Below are positions 1-8,814 of a DNA stretch of 64,000 nt, piece after piece; position 1 is the stretch's first letter, and every line of letters begins with the position of its first letter. Source of the stretch: Favolaschia claudopus (taxonomy: Eukaryota; Basidiomycota; Agaricomycetes; Agaricales; Mycenaceae). The stretch covers positions 868,001 through 932,000 of the forward strand of contig JAWWNJ010000038.1 of assembly GCA_037176885.1 (NCBI GenBank), read 5' to 3'. The notes below the pieces were generated by a model that had not been told where the DNA came from, ran no database searches, and saw only the letters and a list, made by a program, of their open reading frames with translations. Both the position numbers and the translations under genes were made by a program.

Positions 1-266
1 GGCCCAAGGACGGAGCTCAAAAGGGGTACACACAGTTTCCATTTTTGACCTCAAAAATTTGGCCACAGCCAAAAGTTTCGCAGCCTTGAGATCTCGCGCA
101 CTTGAAATCTTGACTCTTGCTCTCTTGCCCTCGACGAAAGCTTGCTTCGAACCATACTTTGCGCAGGAAATAGCAAAACTAACAAGGAGTGGGTGGGTGG
201 GCACGAGAAAAGAGGGATGACAGCGACGGGGGGAGAAGACTAGTAGCAGGGGACGAGACTCAGGGT
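1..266. other. no gene seen; AT-rich start of window
   Basis: No convincing coding sequence is visible. The first 70 bases carry a GGTACACACA stretch followed by AAAATTTGGCCA. Both resemble, on the opposite strand, pieces of the TA element at 60770-61451, so this may be an old relic of the same repeat class. That link rests on short matches only. Confidence 0.3.
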
Positions 267-470
267 AAAATCGGACCCAGTTCGCACTTCAGTTGAATCA
301 AATTGACCCCTTTTGAGCTCGCAATGGCCGATTGAAGTCGGCCATTTTTGCCATTTTTGGTCAATTTTGGTGGATTTTACTCGAAAATCGTCAACTTCAA
401 CCAGCCATTGCGAGCTCAAAACATGATCAATTGTGCTCAAATAAAGTGTGAACCAGGTTCATTTTTGAAG
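267..470. repeat. diverged foldback MITE-like repeat
   Basis: Two arms of roughly 80 bp are imperfect reverse complements. Each contains the core GAGCTCGCAATGGC followed by a TTGAAGT block. The same core, in similar arms, forms the much better conserved hairpin at 12917-13194 and its copy at 35749-36026, so this is probably an older member of that family. About 240 bp downstream, at 684-711, lies TTTTTTGCCGCCACTGTATA. A near-identical end lies the same way downstream of the 13-kb hairpin, which suggests both hairpins sit inside the same larger element. No transposase is present. Family assignment is inference. Confidence 0.5.
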
Positions 471-711
471 CACTTTAAGACTACATTCACAGATTTTTAC
501 TGTGGGTAAAATTCGCTGATCCGAATTTTCCTATTTTGGAAGATGATTTTATTATGGGGTAACTAGAACAAAATTTCACCGGGTTGAGTGGGTTAGAAGG
601 TGGGCAGCTATCAATAATGCATGCCTCCATTTTATTCTGCCCCATTTCGTTGAGTATGTGGCCGGAAACTCGCGACAAAATCACGGCAAGTATTTTTTGC
701 CGCCACTGTAT

Positions 712-3435
712 AGCGTCTCAATGCAAACGTCCCGCTATCTGCGGCATTTGTGCCTCCAACCACTCCACTTCTGACTGCCATTGCCCACACTCGACTTCAT
801 GCCCTCCCAACGTCAAATGCTCACTCCTCCCAATCAAATGTGGTCTACGCAGCTGCGGCGGACCCCACCGGGCAACTGATTCTTCATGCCCTATCCGCCA
901 AGCCATTCTGCATCGCGCCGCCGCAGAAAACGCAGCAGCCGGCCCTCTCTTCAAAGTCCCAGCGGACTTCTAAAGATTTCCCCCCCAAACTTCTCGCCAT
1001 ATGACACCCAACCCCTGCTTGGAACTCACTTCACAGATTCACCTCAATCTCTACTCCCTGCTCCTTCCGCAATACCCTTGGGTAACCTCCCGGAGTCTCT
1101 CGCCCGCTACTAATTAGTTTATATTGGCACGAAGCAGTGCACCCTGTCAGGCCCTTATATTCTGCACAAAATTTCCATGCCGACAATTTTTTCTCGCTCA
1201 AACGGTGAATCTCGACACATTTTTGCTCGTTTTTATTTTTTCTACTGATTTGATTAAACCGACAGAGTGACCGCCATAGCAGAATGTGATGTGTCAAGTC
1301 AAATCAATAATTTCATCATGCGCGAACCCAAAAGTCTTCTCGGACGATTCCGATTTGACTCTGGCGACTTTTCCTTTCAACTCTCGCAGTTGGGCCTAAA
1401 CAAAAGGCATCAGTACCGGATCCCGGCATAAATGCAGCAACGGACTTCGAGCCTCGCGATCTCAGTTGCGGCATTGCCACTGTCAGACCCGGTTTCCTTA
1501 CTGGCAATCTGGGGTAGAGCGTCCCGTGGCGCTATGCCTGTGGCTACGAGTACATCTGTAGTTTGAGCTATCAGTAGTATGATGGGGAGATACACAGCAG
1601 AAACAATCAATCTACCGATAGGTCTGTACTTGAAGATGAAAGTCCCAAGACTCCGGACAACATCATACTCGGTCGACCAACCTGACTCGCCTTCCGTCGC
1701 AAAATCTTCACCAAGCCTCAGGAAGGGATATTAGCAACACCCACGAGGACAAGAATAAAACTCACTCGACTGTGTGCCCCATGGCTGCCTTCTTCGATTT
1801 CTCATGAAGCACTTGCGGTTTGTAAGGGTGTTGCTTATCACCAAGTGCTTTTCGCGAAGTCCGCGCCGAGCGCCTGCTGCTGATACTACAAGTTATGCGT
1901 ATAATGCGCATCTCGACTTTGATCGAGCCAAGCTCTGGTGAGACATTGGCTTCCAACAACGCATCTTCATCTACGGTAGATTTGCCTAAGATTTGATATT
2001 ATTTCAAACTGTGGATGCCATGCTTGATAACACTTGTCGAGCAAATGTTAAACATCGGGAGGCAAAAGGACCAGACGGAACGCTATCAATCACTGTCGAG
2101 GTAGTCCGTGAAGATTTTGAGACCGAAGTGTCCAGGTCACTGCTGTTCAAAACAGTGCCATTTACGCTCAGCTGTCCATTGACCAATGCCCGAGATGAGG
2201 AGCGCGTATTCTTCAAATGAACACAAAACTTCTGGAAAACATTGAGGCAAATTTTCAGCCAGGTTTGCGGGGCCTACATACCTTGTCGCTTTCTGAAGGT
2301 ATCCAGCATGTAGCAGTGTGCATACCGGCGGAGATTGAATATTCAGCTAATGCCACGCCGTCCACAGTTATCCACGCTTGTAGGTCATTGATGCGCATTT
2401 TCTGCGGTCAGCTTCCAGTAAGTACAGGTCCCTGTCGGACGGGGTCTGAATGGTCGAGGAGAGAGAGAAGAAAGTACTGTACTTCACGTGACTGGTTGTT
2501 GTATCTATGATCGTGGGGACGAAGAATCGGTCATTTCGAGGGCTTTATTTCGTCGAAAATAGCCTCAGATTGCCGAGGGTTTTTTACTGGCCGTGGGGGT
2601 CGGCTTTAATCGGTCTGGCGACCGATTTGCCATCACCTTTGAAATGGCGGGGTTGCCGTGATCCGCTGGACGACTTTCCTCTCCGGGAACCACCCTGCCA
2701 CGTGACGTCCAAATATGGAATTTACTATCAAAATCAGCTGTTTAGGGTCCAATTCTTACCTCCAACCTGGTGAAACACCTCTCCATGGTGTTTTGTGAAC
2801 GAAATCTCGGTTTTGAAACACCCAACGCACCACCTGAAAATTCAACATATCTCGGCCAAACACTAGGCTCGTGACCAGCCTGCCTAAGAATGCAATTTTT
2901 ACATGTGGACCTAAATTGCCGTAGGCAGCTGGTATTCGGGAGAGGCGAAAGGGCGGGGCCGTGTTTTGGGGGGAGAGGCGAGGGCCGTGTGAACGTGGGG
3001 GGGAGGGGGCGGGGGAAAGGGTGGGGAGACGGCGGCGAGAAGAGGTCCATGTGCAAAATTAGCTGAGAGCGAACAAGTGGTGGGAGGAATTCGTCGAGAA
3101 CGAGGCGAGAGGAAAGGGTGAGACAAGGGCAGGGAATGGGAGAAGATGTCGTGTAGGAGAACGAGCAGGAAGGGGTAGAATGCGAGACAAAGGACGAGGC
3201 GGTAGAAGGGGAAGTGAGGTGCTCGCAGGAATGGATGAGTATTTGCGCGCGAGGGGGAAGTTGGGGATGGGGACCCTGATGAGATCAATGGGCCATCAAT
3301 TTCTGTACAAAAGTAGCGGTGACTAAGTGAGCGGCACCATAGCGTGCGTATACTCTTTCATTACTTTCTTCCTTATACTTACACTAACTCGGCAAAAAAA
3401 ATGTCCGATGGGTTTTTTGTCCGTATTGCGGTGTT
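712..3435. other. 2.7 kb without a supportable gene
   Basis: Short open frames occur, the most protein-like being 1993-2219 on the plus strand (about 75 codons, beginning near an ATG at 2020). None shows a recognisable domain, a spliceable continuation or a biased composition that would separate it from chance. The stretch 2930-3290 is purine-rich and gives long but low-complexity proline/serine/phenylalanine frames on the minus strand, which I regard as artefacts. The region is probably decayed repeat DNA. Confidence 0.35.
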
Positions 3436-3479
3436 AATAGGGAGTTTGCGGTGAGCCGCCACAAGCCACCTGGCGGCTC

Positions 3480-3840
3480 TAATGGCATGCGGATTGGAGC
3501 GGCTATGCTGTCTGGCGGCTCGTTTGGCGGCTGGTAAGACTGGTTCAAATTTGGTTTTGCGAGTCTATTCTTAGTACTTAGTCATCTATATCCATACACA
3601 AACGAAGAAAATTGGACCCGAAAATCTGACGCTATCGCACATTTGAGAAGACTTCGGTTGACGCTGGAAATTGCTTCAATTCAAAACAATTATGCACGTT
3701 TGGACAACGAACTCTCATTGGCTGAAGATATAGTCAAATATACAAGGTACCCAACCTCGAAATTGTGCTAAAGACCGCGCGCGACGAGCCGCTGAACGAG
3801 CCGCCACATGAAGTAGCCGCTCCAATCCGCATGCCGTTGG
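3480..3840. mobile_element. small inverted-repeat insert inside the left end of the Plavaka-like element
   Basis: It starts TAATGGCATGCGGATTGGAG and its right end reads inward as the near-identical GGCATGCGGATTGGAGCGG. The arms are about 45 bp and also share TGGCGGCTCGTT. Its position is deduced because the right end of the host element runs directly from GGCTC to TGTCGC, while the left end has these 361 bp between the same two motifs. About 45 codons of protein-like sequence (around 3605-3745, plus strand) lie in the middle and match nothing I recognise. No clear target duplication is seen. Confidence 0.5.
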
Positions 3841-4185
3841 TGTCGCAAATTTCTTTTTTTTGTTACCGGCGACGGTCGTCCGCGGTCGTTTGTTATCGGG
3901 GAGCTTCAGGTCGTCAGCCTGACAGCCGCCTCATCGAAGGGGCTCGGAAACGATCGGGGCATATCTTACCCGACAGCCTGACAGCCCGATAATGTCTTTT
4001 CGGGCACGATCTCCAACTACTCCAGAACTAATGAAAAACAAGAAAATTTTATTATTCAGTCCGAAGTCGCTTGGTTGCAAGCAGGTTTGTAGTACTTAAT
4101 TTTGAAGTGACAAGTTGTAATGTCAATTCAACTTTGAACTTGAGTTGAAGTAGAGTGTAATAAATTGTATTGAGTCGAGTCTGTG

Positions 4186-4258
4186 TAACAATCGTGAGCA
4201 GTCAGAGTTGAACCGGCGTGGAGTACAAGAGAAAACGCAGCCCTTACCATTCGGCCAC
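4186..4258 (-). other. tRNA-like sequence (degenerate tRNA or SINE head)
   Basis: The minus strand carries an A-box-like TGGCCGAATGGTAAGGGC and, at tRNA-like spacing, a B-box-like CCGGTTCAACTC. A regular acceptor stem and anticodon arm cannot be drawn, so this is not called a functional tRNA. It lies about 40 bp before the start codon of the plus-strand gene at 4299 and could be a pol III-derived fragment. Confidence 0.3.
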
Positions 4259-4298
4259 GCGCGCATTTGGCAATGGTTGAGGAAGTGAACTCCAACAT

Positions 4299-5027
4299 AT
4301 GAGGTCAGCTCCACAGCCAAGCACGACCAAACAAATGACACGGTCTGACGGCTGCCATGGACACTCACCGACTCCCCTCACCACCTCCATGTCTCCTACC
4401 TCTGCTACCCTTCGTCGCTCGTCCTCAGACATCTCACACGTCTCGGACTCAGAACCTGAGCGCATCGCCGCCACGCAACGCGCCAAGTCATCTCGTAAGG
4501 CTCGCCGCCAACGCGAAGCCCTTGCCTCGATTCCCAATGTCTCCTCGTCGACAAATGAAGACGTATCCGGCCGGATTTTGGTGCTCGAGGACACGGTGAA
4601 GCAACTGGAATGCGAGTTGAAGCTCATGCGGGACGAGATTCGCGGTATGCCCGGTGCGTAACAGGACTTTCCATTAATTCAATTCATCATTTACATCCCG
4701 TCCGCAGCCGCGCCCAGACTATCCGTGACTCGGCGTGCAACCGCCAGTCCACCGAGTACTCCTCCGCCCAAGCGATTCCGCGTCCATCACGATGCATGTG
4801 TTGGGAACGACAGCCCACTCGGTCGCATCGACTCGCCCCTCATCCATCAAAGCTCCTTGCGTCTCCCCACTCCCGAACGGGATGCAAATAGTCGGGAGCT
4901 CGAAGAATCTGTGCGGTCTGCAATCTATGGCACCAAATCCCCCAAGCTTTACATCTCGGGCAAGGAGAACATCGCCTCACCATCCCCAACGAAGCGAAAG
5001 GTTTTAACGAGGAGATGTAATGGCTAA
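4299..5027 (+). CDS. small coiled-coil, Ser-rich protein carried by the Plavaka-like element
   Basis: Two exons, 4299-4653 and 4708-5027, are separated by a 54-nt GT..AG intron whose removal keeps one frame of about 224 codons. The first 60 residues are Ser/Thr/Pro-rich. Residues around 62-120 contain a basic run (RKARRQREAL) and a short heptad-like segment (VLEDTVKQLECELKLMRDEI) that should form a coiled coil. The C-terminal half is Ser/Pro-rich with basic patches (PPPKRFR, TKRKVLTRR) that look like nuclear targeting signals. No catalytic motif is visible and the family was not recognised. It lies convergent to the DUF6698-like gene with 65 bp between stop codons, inside the inverted repeats of the element. 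A role in DNA binding or as a partner of the neighbouring protein is only inference. Confidence 0.55.
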
Positions 5028-5091
5028 AATCGGGGTTTTTTTCATACAAAACAATATATTCTTTTTGTTCCAATTGCATTGCTCGAGTGAT

Positions 5092-5948
5092 TTACTGGTC
5101 ATCACCACTCTCCTCGCCGTCGCCGGTCTCGCCATCCCCCGCATTGTCCATGTCAACGTCCTCCTCCTCCTCGACCTCGGCATTTCTGATCGCATCCAAC
5201 GCAGCATCCAGCTCGTCACCACCGGCAGCGCCATTCGTGACTCTGACATCCCCAAGACTCATTTTACTGTCCGGGAAAAGCTCCGCGTCCCACTCTCTGA
5301 AAAGTGCGAGAACGGGCTTGGAGCGATTGCGAAGCCCTTCGAGAAGGTAACGCAGGTACGACTCGTAGCATGAGTACCAATTAATTCCTGTTTGCTGACC
5401 TTTCTTCTTGAGCTCGACGTCCATCGACAGGGCCCAAAGCGTCTCGCATAGAAGTAAGTGAAAGCCTCGGCTGTCAAAGTATTCGAACTCACAAGAGCAC
5501 CTGCGCAGGCAACAAAGCCTGGTGTGGAGTTCGAGATATTGTGCATCTGTTGCATGCAACGGGGCCCGGAAACGCATGGCTTGTTGGTCGCCATCTTGAT
5601 AGGTTTTTTCTTCCCATAAATGACAGCGGCAGCGACCTGCAAATGTAAGTTTCACAACTCGCGCCACAAGTTCGTGATACATACATGCATGAAAAGCTTG
5701 TTTTTCAGGAATGTTTCGACGTTGAGGCGGTCCGCGCCGTCGCTATGCAGGGCGGGTGCATCAAATGGATGAAATGTCATTTTACCGGAGTCGTCCTTTC
5801 TCCCGCCAATGAGGTCGGCGTACCCAGCACGGAGCGCCATATCTTGAATGTCCAAAGCATCGCCAACGCGGGGGTGTAGATGGGCAACGAAGACAGCTCC
5901 AATATCGTTGCGAAGACGACTGGAGGTATTTGACCGCTGTCTATCCAT
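5092..5948 (-). CDS. DUF6698-like protein of unknown function
   Basis: Three minus-strand exons (5948-5685, 5636-5493, 5442-5092) are joined by 48- and 50-nt GT..AG introns. The product is about 252 residues and may lack upstream exons. Features that recall the Agaricomycete DUF6698 family are a central NKLFMH block followed by MATNKPCVSG and STPGFVACAGAL, then INWYSCYESYLRYLLEGLRN, then a short PVLALFREWD segment and a strongly acidic tail ending in a run of Glu and Asp. This family is very numerous in mushroom genomes and often lies beside transposase genes, but its activity is unknown. Here it sits between the coiled-coil gene and the transposase, inside one pair of inverted repeats. Family assignment is from memory of the motif order. 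The ATG at 5948 is the first available; an earlier spliced start cannot be excluded. Confidence 0.55.
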
Positions 5949-5982
5949 CGCCTTGTTGAACTGAACCGACTTTTCAGTTTTT

Positions 5983-7990
5983 TTGCGGAGATTTTATCTT
6001 GGCGCGTACCGTATGCACCAGCCACGATTTGCCAACATCTCCATGCAGCTCTTCTGGTGCCGAGCTAACCGAGCGAAACACCCTTGCCCCCGCTGTCTCG
6101 TTTCTCACGAGATGCTTGACTGCCTTCATCAGTTCTTTCCGTTGCGCAGCTCTGAAGCGATGCGGAATGTGGTTGAAAGAGCCAGGTGTGCTCCCACAGC
6201 AGCTCAACGAGATAAGCTCTTGATGGACCACGGTCTGCACGACGTACCGGTATGAGTTTATTTGGAAAGCTTGTCTAGATACTGATTTATTCAGCATTTC
6301 ATGTGGAACATCCGTTTCTCTGACCCGTATCTTTCGTTCATTTATGATCTCCTACATTTTCTCGAGGCAGGCAAGTGGGGACACCACCTCTGGTCACTTA
6401 CATTAGATCTCCTCGAGAAACTCGGTCTGCTTGCCGAAGTCACCAAACGGTATGTTCCCGTAATCTGCGTATAGATACTCAATTAACTCTCATTATAGAA
6501 TGGCAAAATTCTCTCGCTGGCGAAATCTCAAACATATCAACGACTTGGCTACGAAAGATTTCACCGACGGCCAGACTCATCTCGATATTCTCAAGGTCAG
6601 AGTTCTGTTTGGGCAATGGTTTGTCTACGAAATTCAAGAAGATGCTGAGAAACCCTTTCTTCTTAGTGTATTGTTTATATTCTCTGCGAGATTCTCCCCC
6701 CGAAATCGACGCTGATACCGTGCATCCGAGCTCTGTTGAAGTGTCAAATGTTACTTGGCTTACGCGTGATGACGACGAGTCGACAGCTTGTTGTTCAACA
6801 ATGCATAGAAGACTACGAAAAATGGTGCAAGGTACAGCCACCATTTTTCTTTAAGCTCGAGTTGCTGACTAGTTCTATCTCAAGCGCGTTTCCGAGGACT
6901 ACGACAAGAACTTCAAGTTTCCGAAACAACACTATCTTATACACGCCCTCGATGATGTTCGTTTGAAGGGTGTGCTGCGCAACGGTACCACTCGAACGGG
7001 GGAAGGAATACACCAAGAAGTCAAACAACACTATGGCCAGACAAATAAGCGCAACACGGAAGCCCAGGTGAGCTAATGTTGAATCTTACTCCAATGAAAA
7101 CACTTAGAATAAGCAGATTTCTATTCGCGACGAGGACCAAGAGGTTGTCGCTCGGACGCGCCTGTTGATCGACGATTTTTTCAGGCGCGCTTCGCAAACG
7201 GCTGAGTTGTCAGACGCCAGCAGCGACACCGATGCCACGTATCAAGAAGCCGATGTTGCTCAGTTCAAACAAGGCTCCGCACGGCGTGTCCCGAAATCAC
7301 GGATCTCGCCCGCAAATGTGGAGAACCAGTGGATTTTTGGCTCGCCGCTGCAGTATAGTGACAGTCGCAGTTACGAGGATTTACATGGGGGAAATAATCC
7401 CATATACCGTGCTCTTGATCCTCGTCTTCGAGAATTTCTGCACTCGCAATTTCCCGACGAATATCTGACTTACGAAGACACGATCATGGCAAGTGTTTCT
7501 TTCTCTGTTTCCTTGCGCAAACTTATCGCACATACAGATCGAGGTATTTCAATGTGTCTACATTGCGTATCAGTCAAAGGATGACTGGACCAATGCTGAG
7601 GATATTTTGCGCTGCAACAGTAACTGGTACAATTCTGGGCCTCGGTACGATTGTGTCCTTTTCAACTCTGATCAACCGGGCGTCGCATGTGCTCGATTGC
7701 GATCCCTCATTCGCTGCCAGCTGCCCTCAGGTCGTGTTGTGGATCTTGCTGTTGTGCAAAATATGAAGCCTAGCAAGTGGCGGCCGAAAACTTCGTGGGA
7801 CGGCTGTGTTGTGTTCGAGGAGGAGGTAGACTTGACTTTCCTCCTCATGGACTTTGTCATCCGAGGTGCATTGTTGGCTCATGCTCAGGGACCATCAAAC
7901 TCGCGTCGCAACTTTCATTATCTCGTGGATGTAGTCGACGGTGATGTGTTTTTACGCGTACTCAATGCTATAGGCCATGTATGCAATTAA
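5983..7990 (+). pseudogene. Plavaka-type transposase, 5'-truncated
   Basis: Seven coding blocks join in frame through six short introns (6250-6294, 6450-6498, 6596-6666, 6832-6884, 7068-7116, 7489-7537). The last intron starts GCAAGT, a GC..AG type. The product has a CPRCLVSHEML zinc-ligand motif, HFMWNIRFSDPYLSF followed by LLHFLEAGKWGHH, FSRWRNLKHINDL, and the block FKFPKQHYLIHALDDVRLKG with GEGIHQEVKQHYGQTNKRN, which is characteristic of Plavaka transposases. A roughly 200-residue C-terminal domain follows, ending at the TAA before 7990. Family members usually have several hundred residues more at the N-terminus, including an upstream zinc finger. Here the frame is lost near 5983, directly against the oppositely oriented DUF6698-like gene, so the protein is judged truncated. 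No internal stop or frameshift was found after that point. Confidence 0.65.
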
Positions 7991-8118
7991 AAATCTTAAC
8001 CGTTGCTTTTTCGACCACTTTGTGGCGGGTGGGCTTATGTTACCTGACCGCACCCCGATAGCATCCCGGTCGGGCCCTGTCGGGGTATTATCGGGCATGG
8101 TCGGGTGGTCGGGCACGA

Positions 8119-8185
8119 TAACAAAATAAATAAATTTGCGACAGGAGCCACCAGGTGGCTTCTGGCGGCTCACCGCAAACTCTCT
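8119..8185. repeat. right inverted terminal repeat of the Plavaka-like element
   Basis: It reads inward on the minus strand as the same order of blocks as the left end: GAGTTTGCGG, TGAGCCGCC, GCCACCTGG, TGTCGCAAATTT and a T-rich run. Internal to it (8040-8120) is a cluster of GTCGGG/CCCGA motifs. A similar cluster lies just inside the left end (3870-4010). Such subterminal motifs are commonly transposase binding sites, which is the likely role here. Confidence 0.55.
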
Positions 8186-8188
8186 AAT

Positions 8189-8549
8189 ACCTGTATTCGA
8201 GAGCAAACAACTTCTGAGCGTGCACACGATATTGAGACCGATTGGTATGCTACCTCGCCGCCGTGCAATCCCTTGATCCGCCATCAAATGAGCAGAATTC
8301 CCAAATAGCCAGATTTTCAATTTGAGTAGGGATTTTTTCTGACAATATCTGAGTGTGCAGGATGAAAGAAGACCCAAATACAAGTACTTTCACAAGTCAA
8401 ACCTTATGAAAATATTCAGCCGTTGAAGCGCTATAGGCTCGACAAAACTGGCATTTTGGGCATATTTCGGCAAATTCCGGTCAACTCGGTCGAAAGTCAC
8501 TTTGCGAGGGCTATAGCGCCTGTTTGCCTGTATATTTTTCCACAGTTTA
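8189..8549. other. short AT-rich spacer between two elements
   Basis: No gene is seen. CGCTATAG (8430s) and GGGCTATAGCGCC (8508-8520) form imperfect inverted motifs around an AT-rich centre, and AAGTACTTTCA (8380s) recalls the 13-kb hairpin family. It is probably a decayed repeat into which element A inserted. Confidence 0.3.
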
Positions 8550-8814
8550 CAGCTATTTTGGAAACGATAGACAGTCTCGATTTTTTAGCTGAGTTCGGGC
8601 CGAGAGGTCGTAACTATGTCGTGCCAAATTTAGAATAACCTTTTCTGCTAATACCTCCTCAACAACGACCACCTAGTACAGTTACACCGTCACTGGAGAC
8701 TTACAGTCATGACGAGCAGGCTGACGATCGTGTGGAGCATATGCTGCGCTATATATCCTCGCTCAACGAGTCCAAGGCGCCCAACTATTCTACTTTTCGA
8801 CCGGTTTTGACACC

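Larger units (their letters stand above)
3439..8185. mobile_element. Plavaka-like DNA transposon with three genes
   Basis: The left end starts AGGGAGTTTGCGGTGAGCC and the right end, read inward on the minus strand, starts AGAGAGTTTGCGGTGAGCC. Similarity continues inward through GCCACCTGG.GGCTC and TGTCGCAAATTT. The trinucleotide AAT flanks both ends (3436-3438, 8186-8188), fitting the 2-4 bp target duplications of CACTA/Plavaka-type elements. Inside are a coiled-coil gene (4299-5027, plus), a DUF6698-like gene (5092-5948, minus) and a Plavaka-type transposase lacking its N-terminal part (5983-7990, plus). The left inverted repeat is interrupted by a smaller inverted-repeat insert at 3480-3840. 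The transposase is incomplete, so the element is probably immobile unless helped in trans. Boundaries are seen in the sequence; the superfamily is inferred from the transposase. Confidence 0.6.

Noticed and set aside
2911..3288. 125-codon minus-strand frame rich in Pro, Ser and Phe
   Set aside because: It arises from a purine-rich, low-complexity strand and has no domain or splice context.
5020..5373. Plus-strand frame with an apparently hydrophobic start (FFIQNNIFFLFQL)
   Set aside because: It is the antisense of the DUF6698-like gene's acidic C-terminus and downstream sequence.
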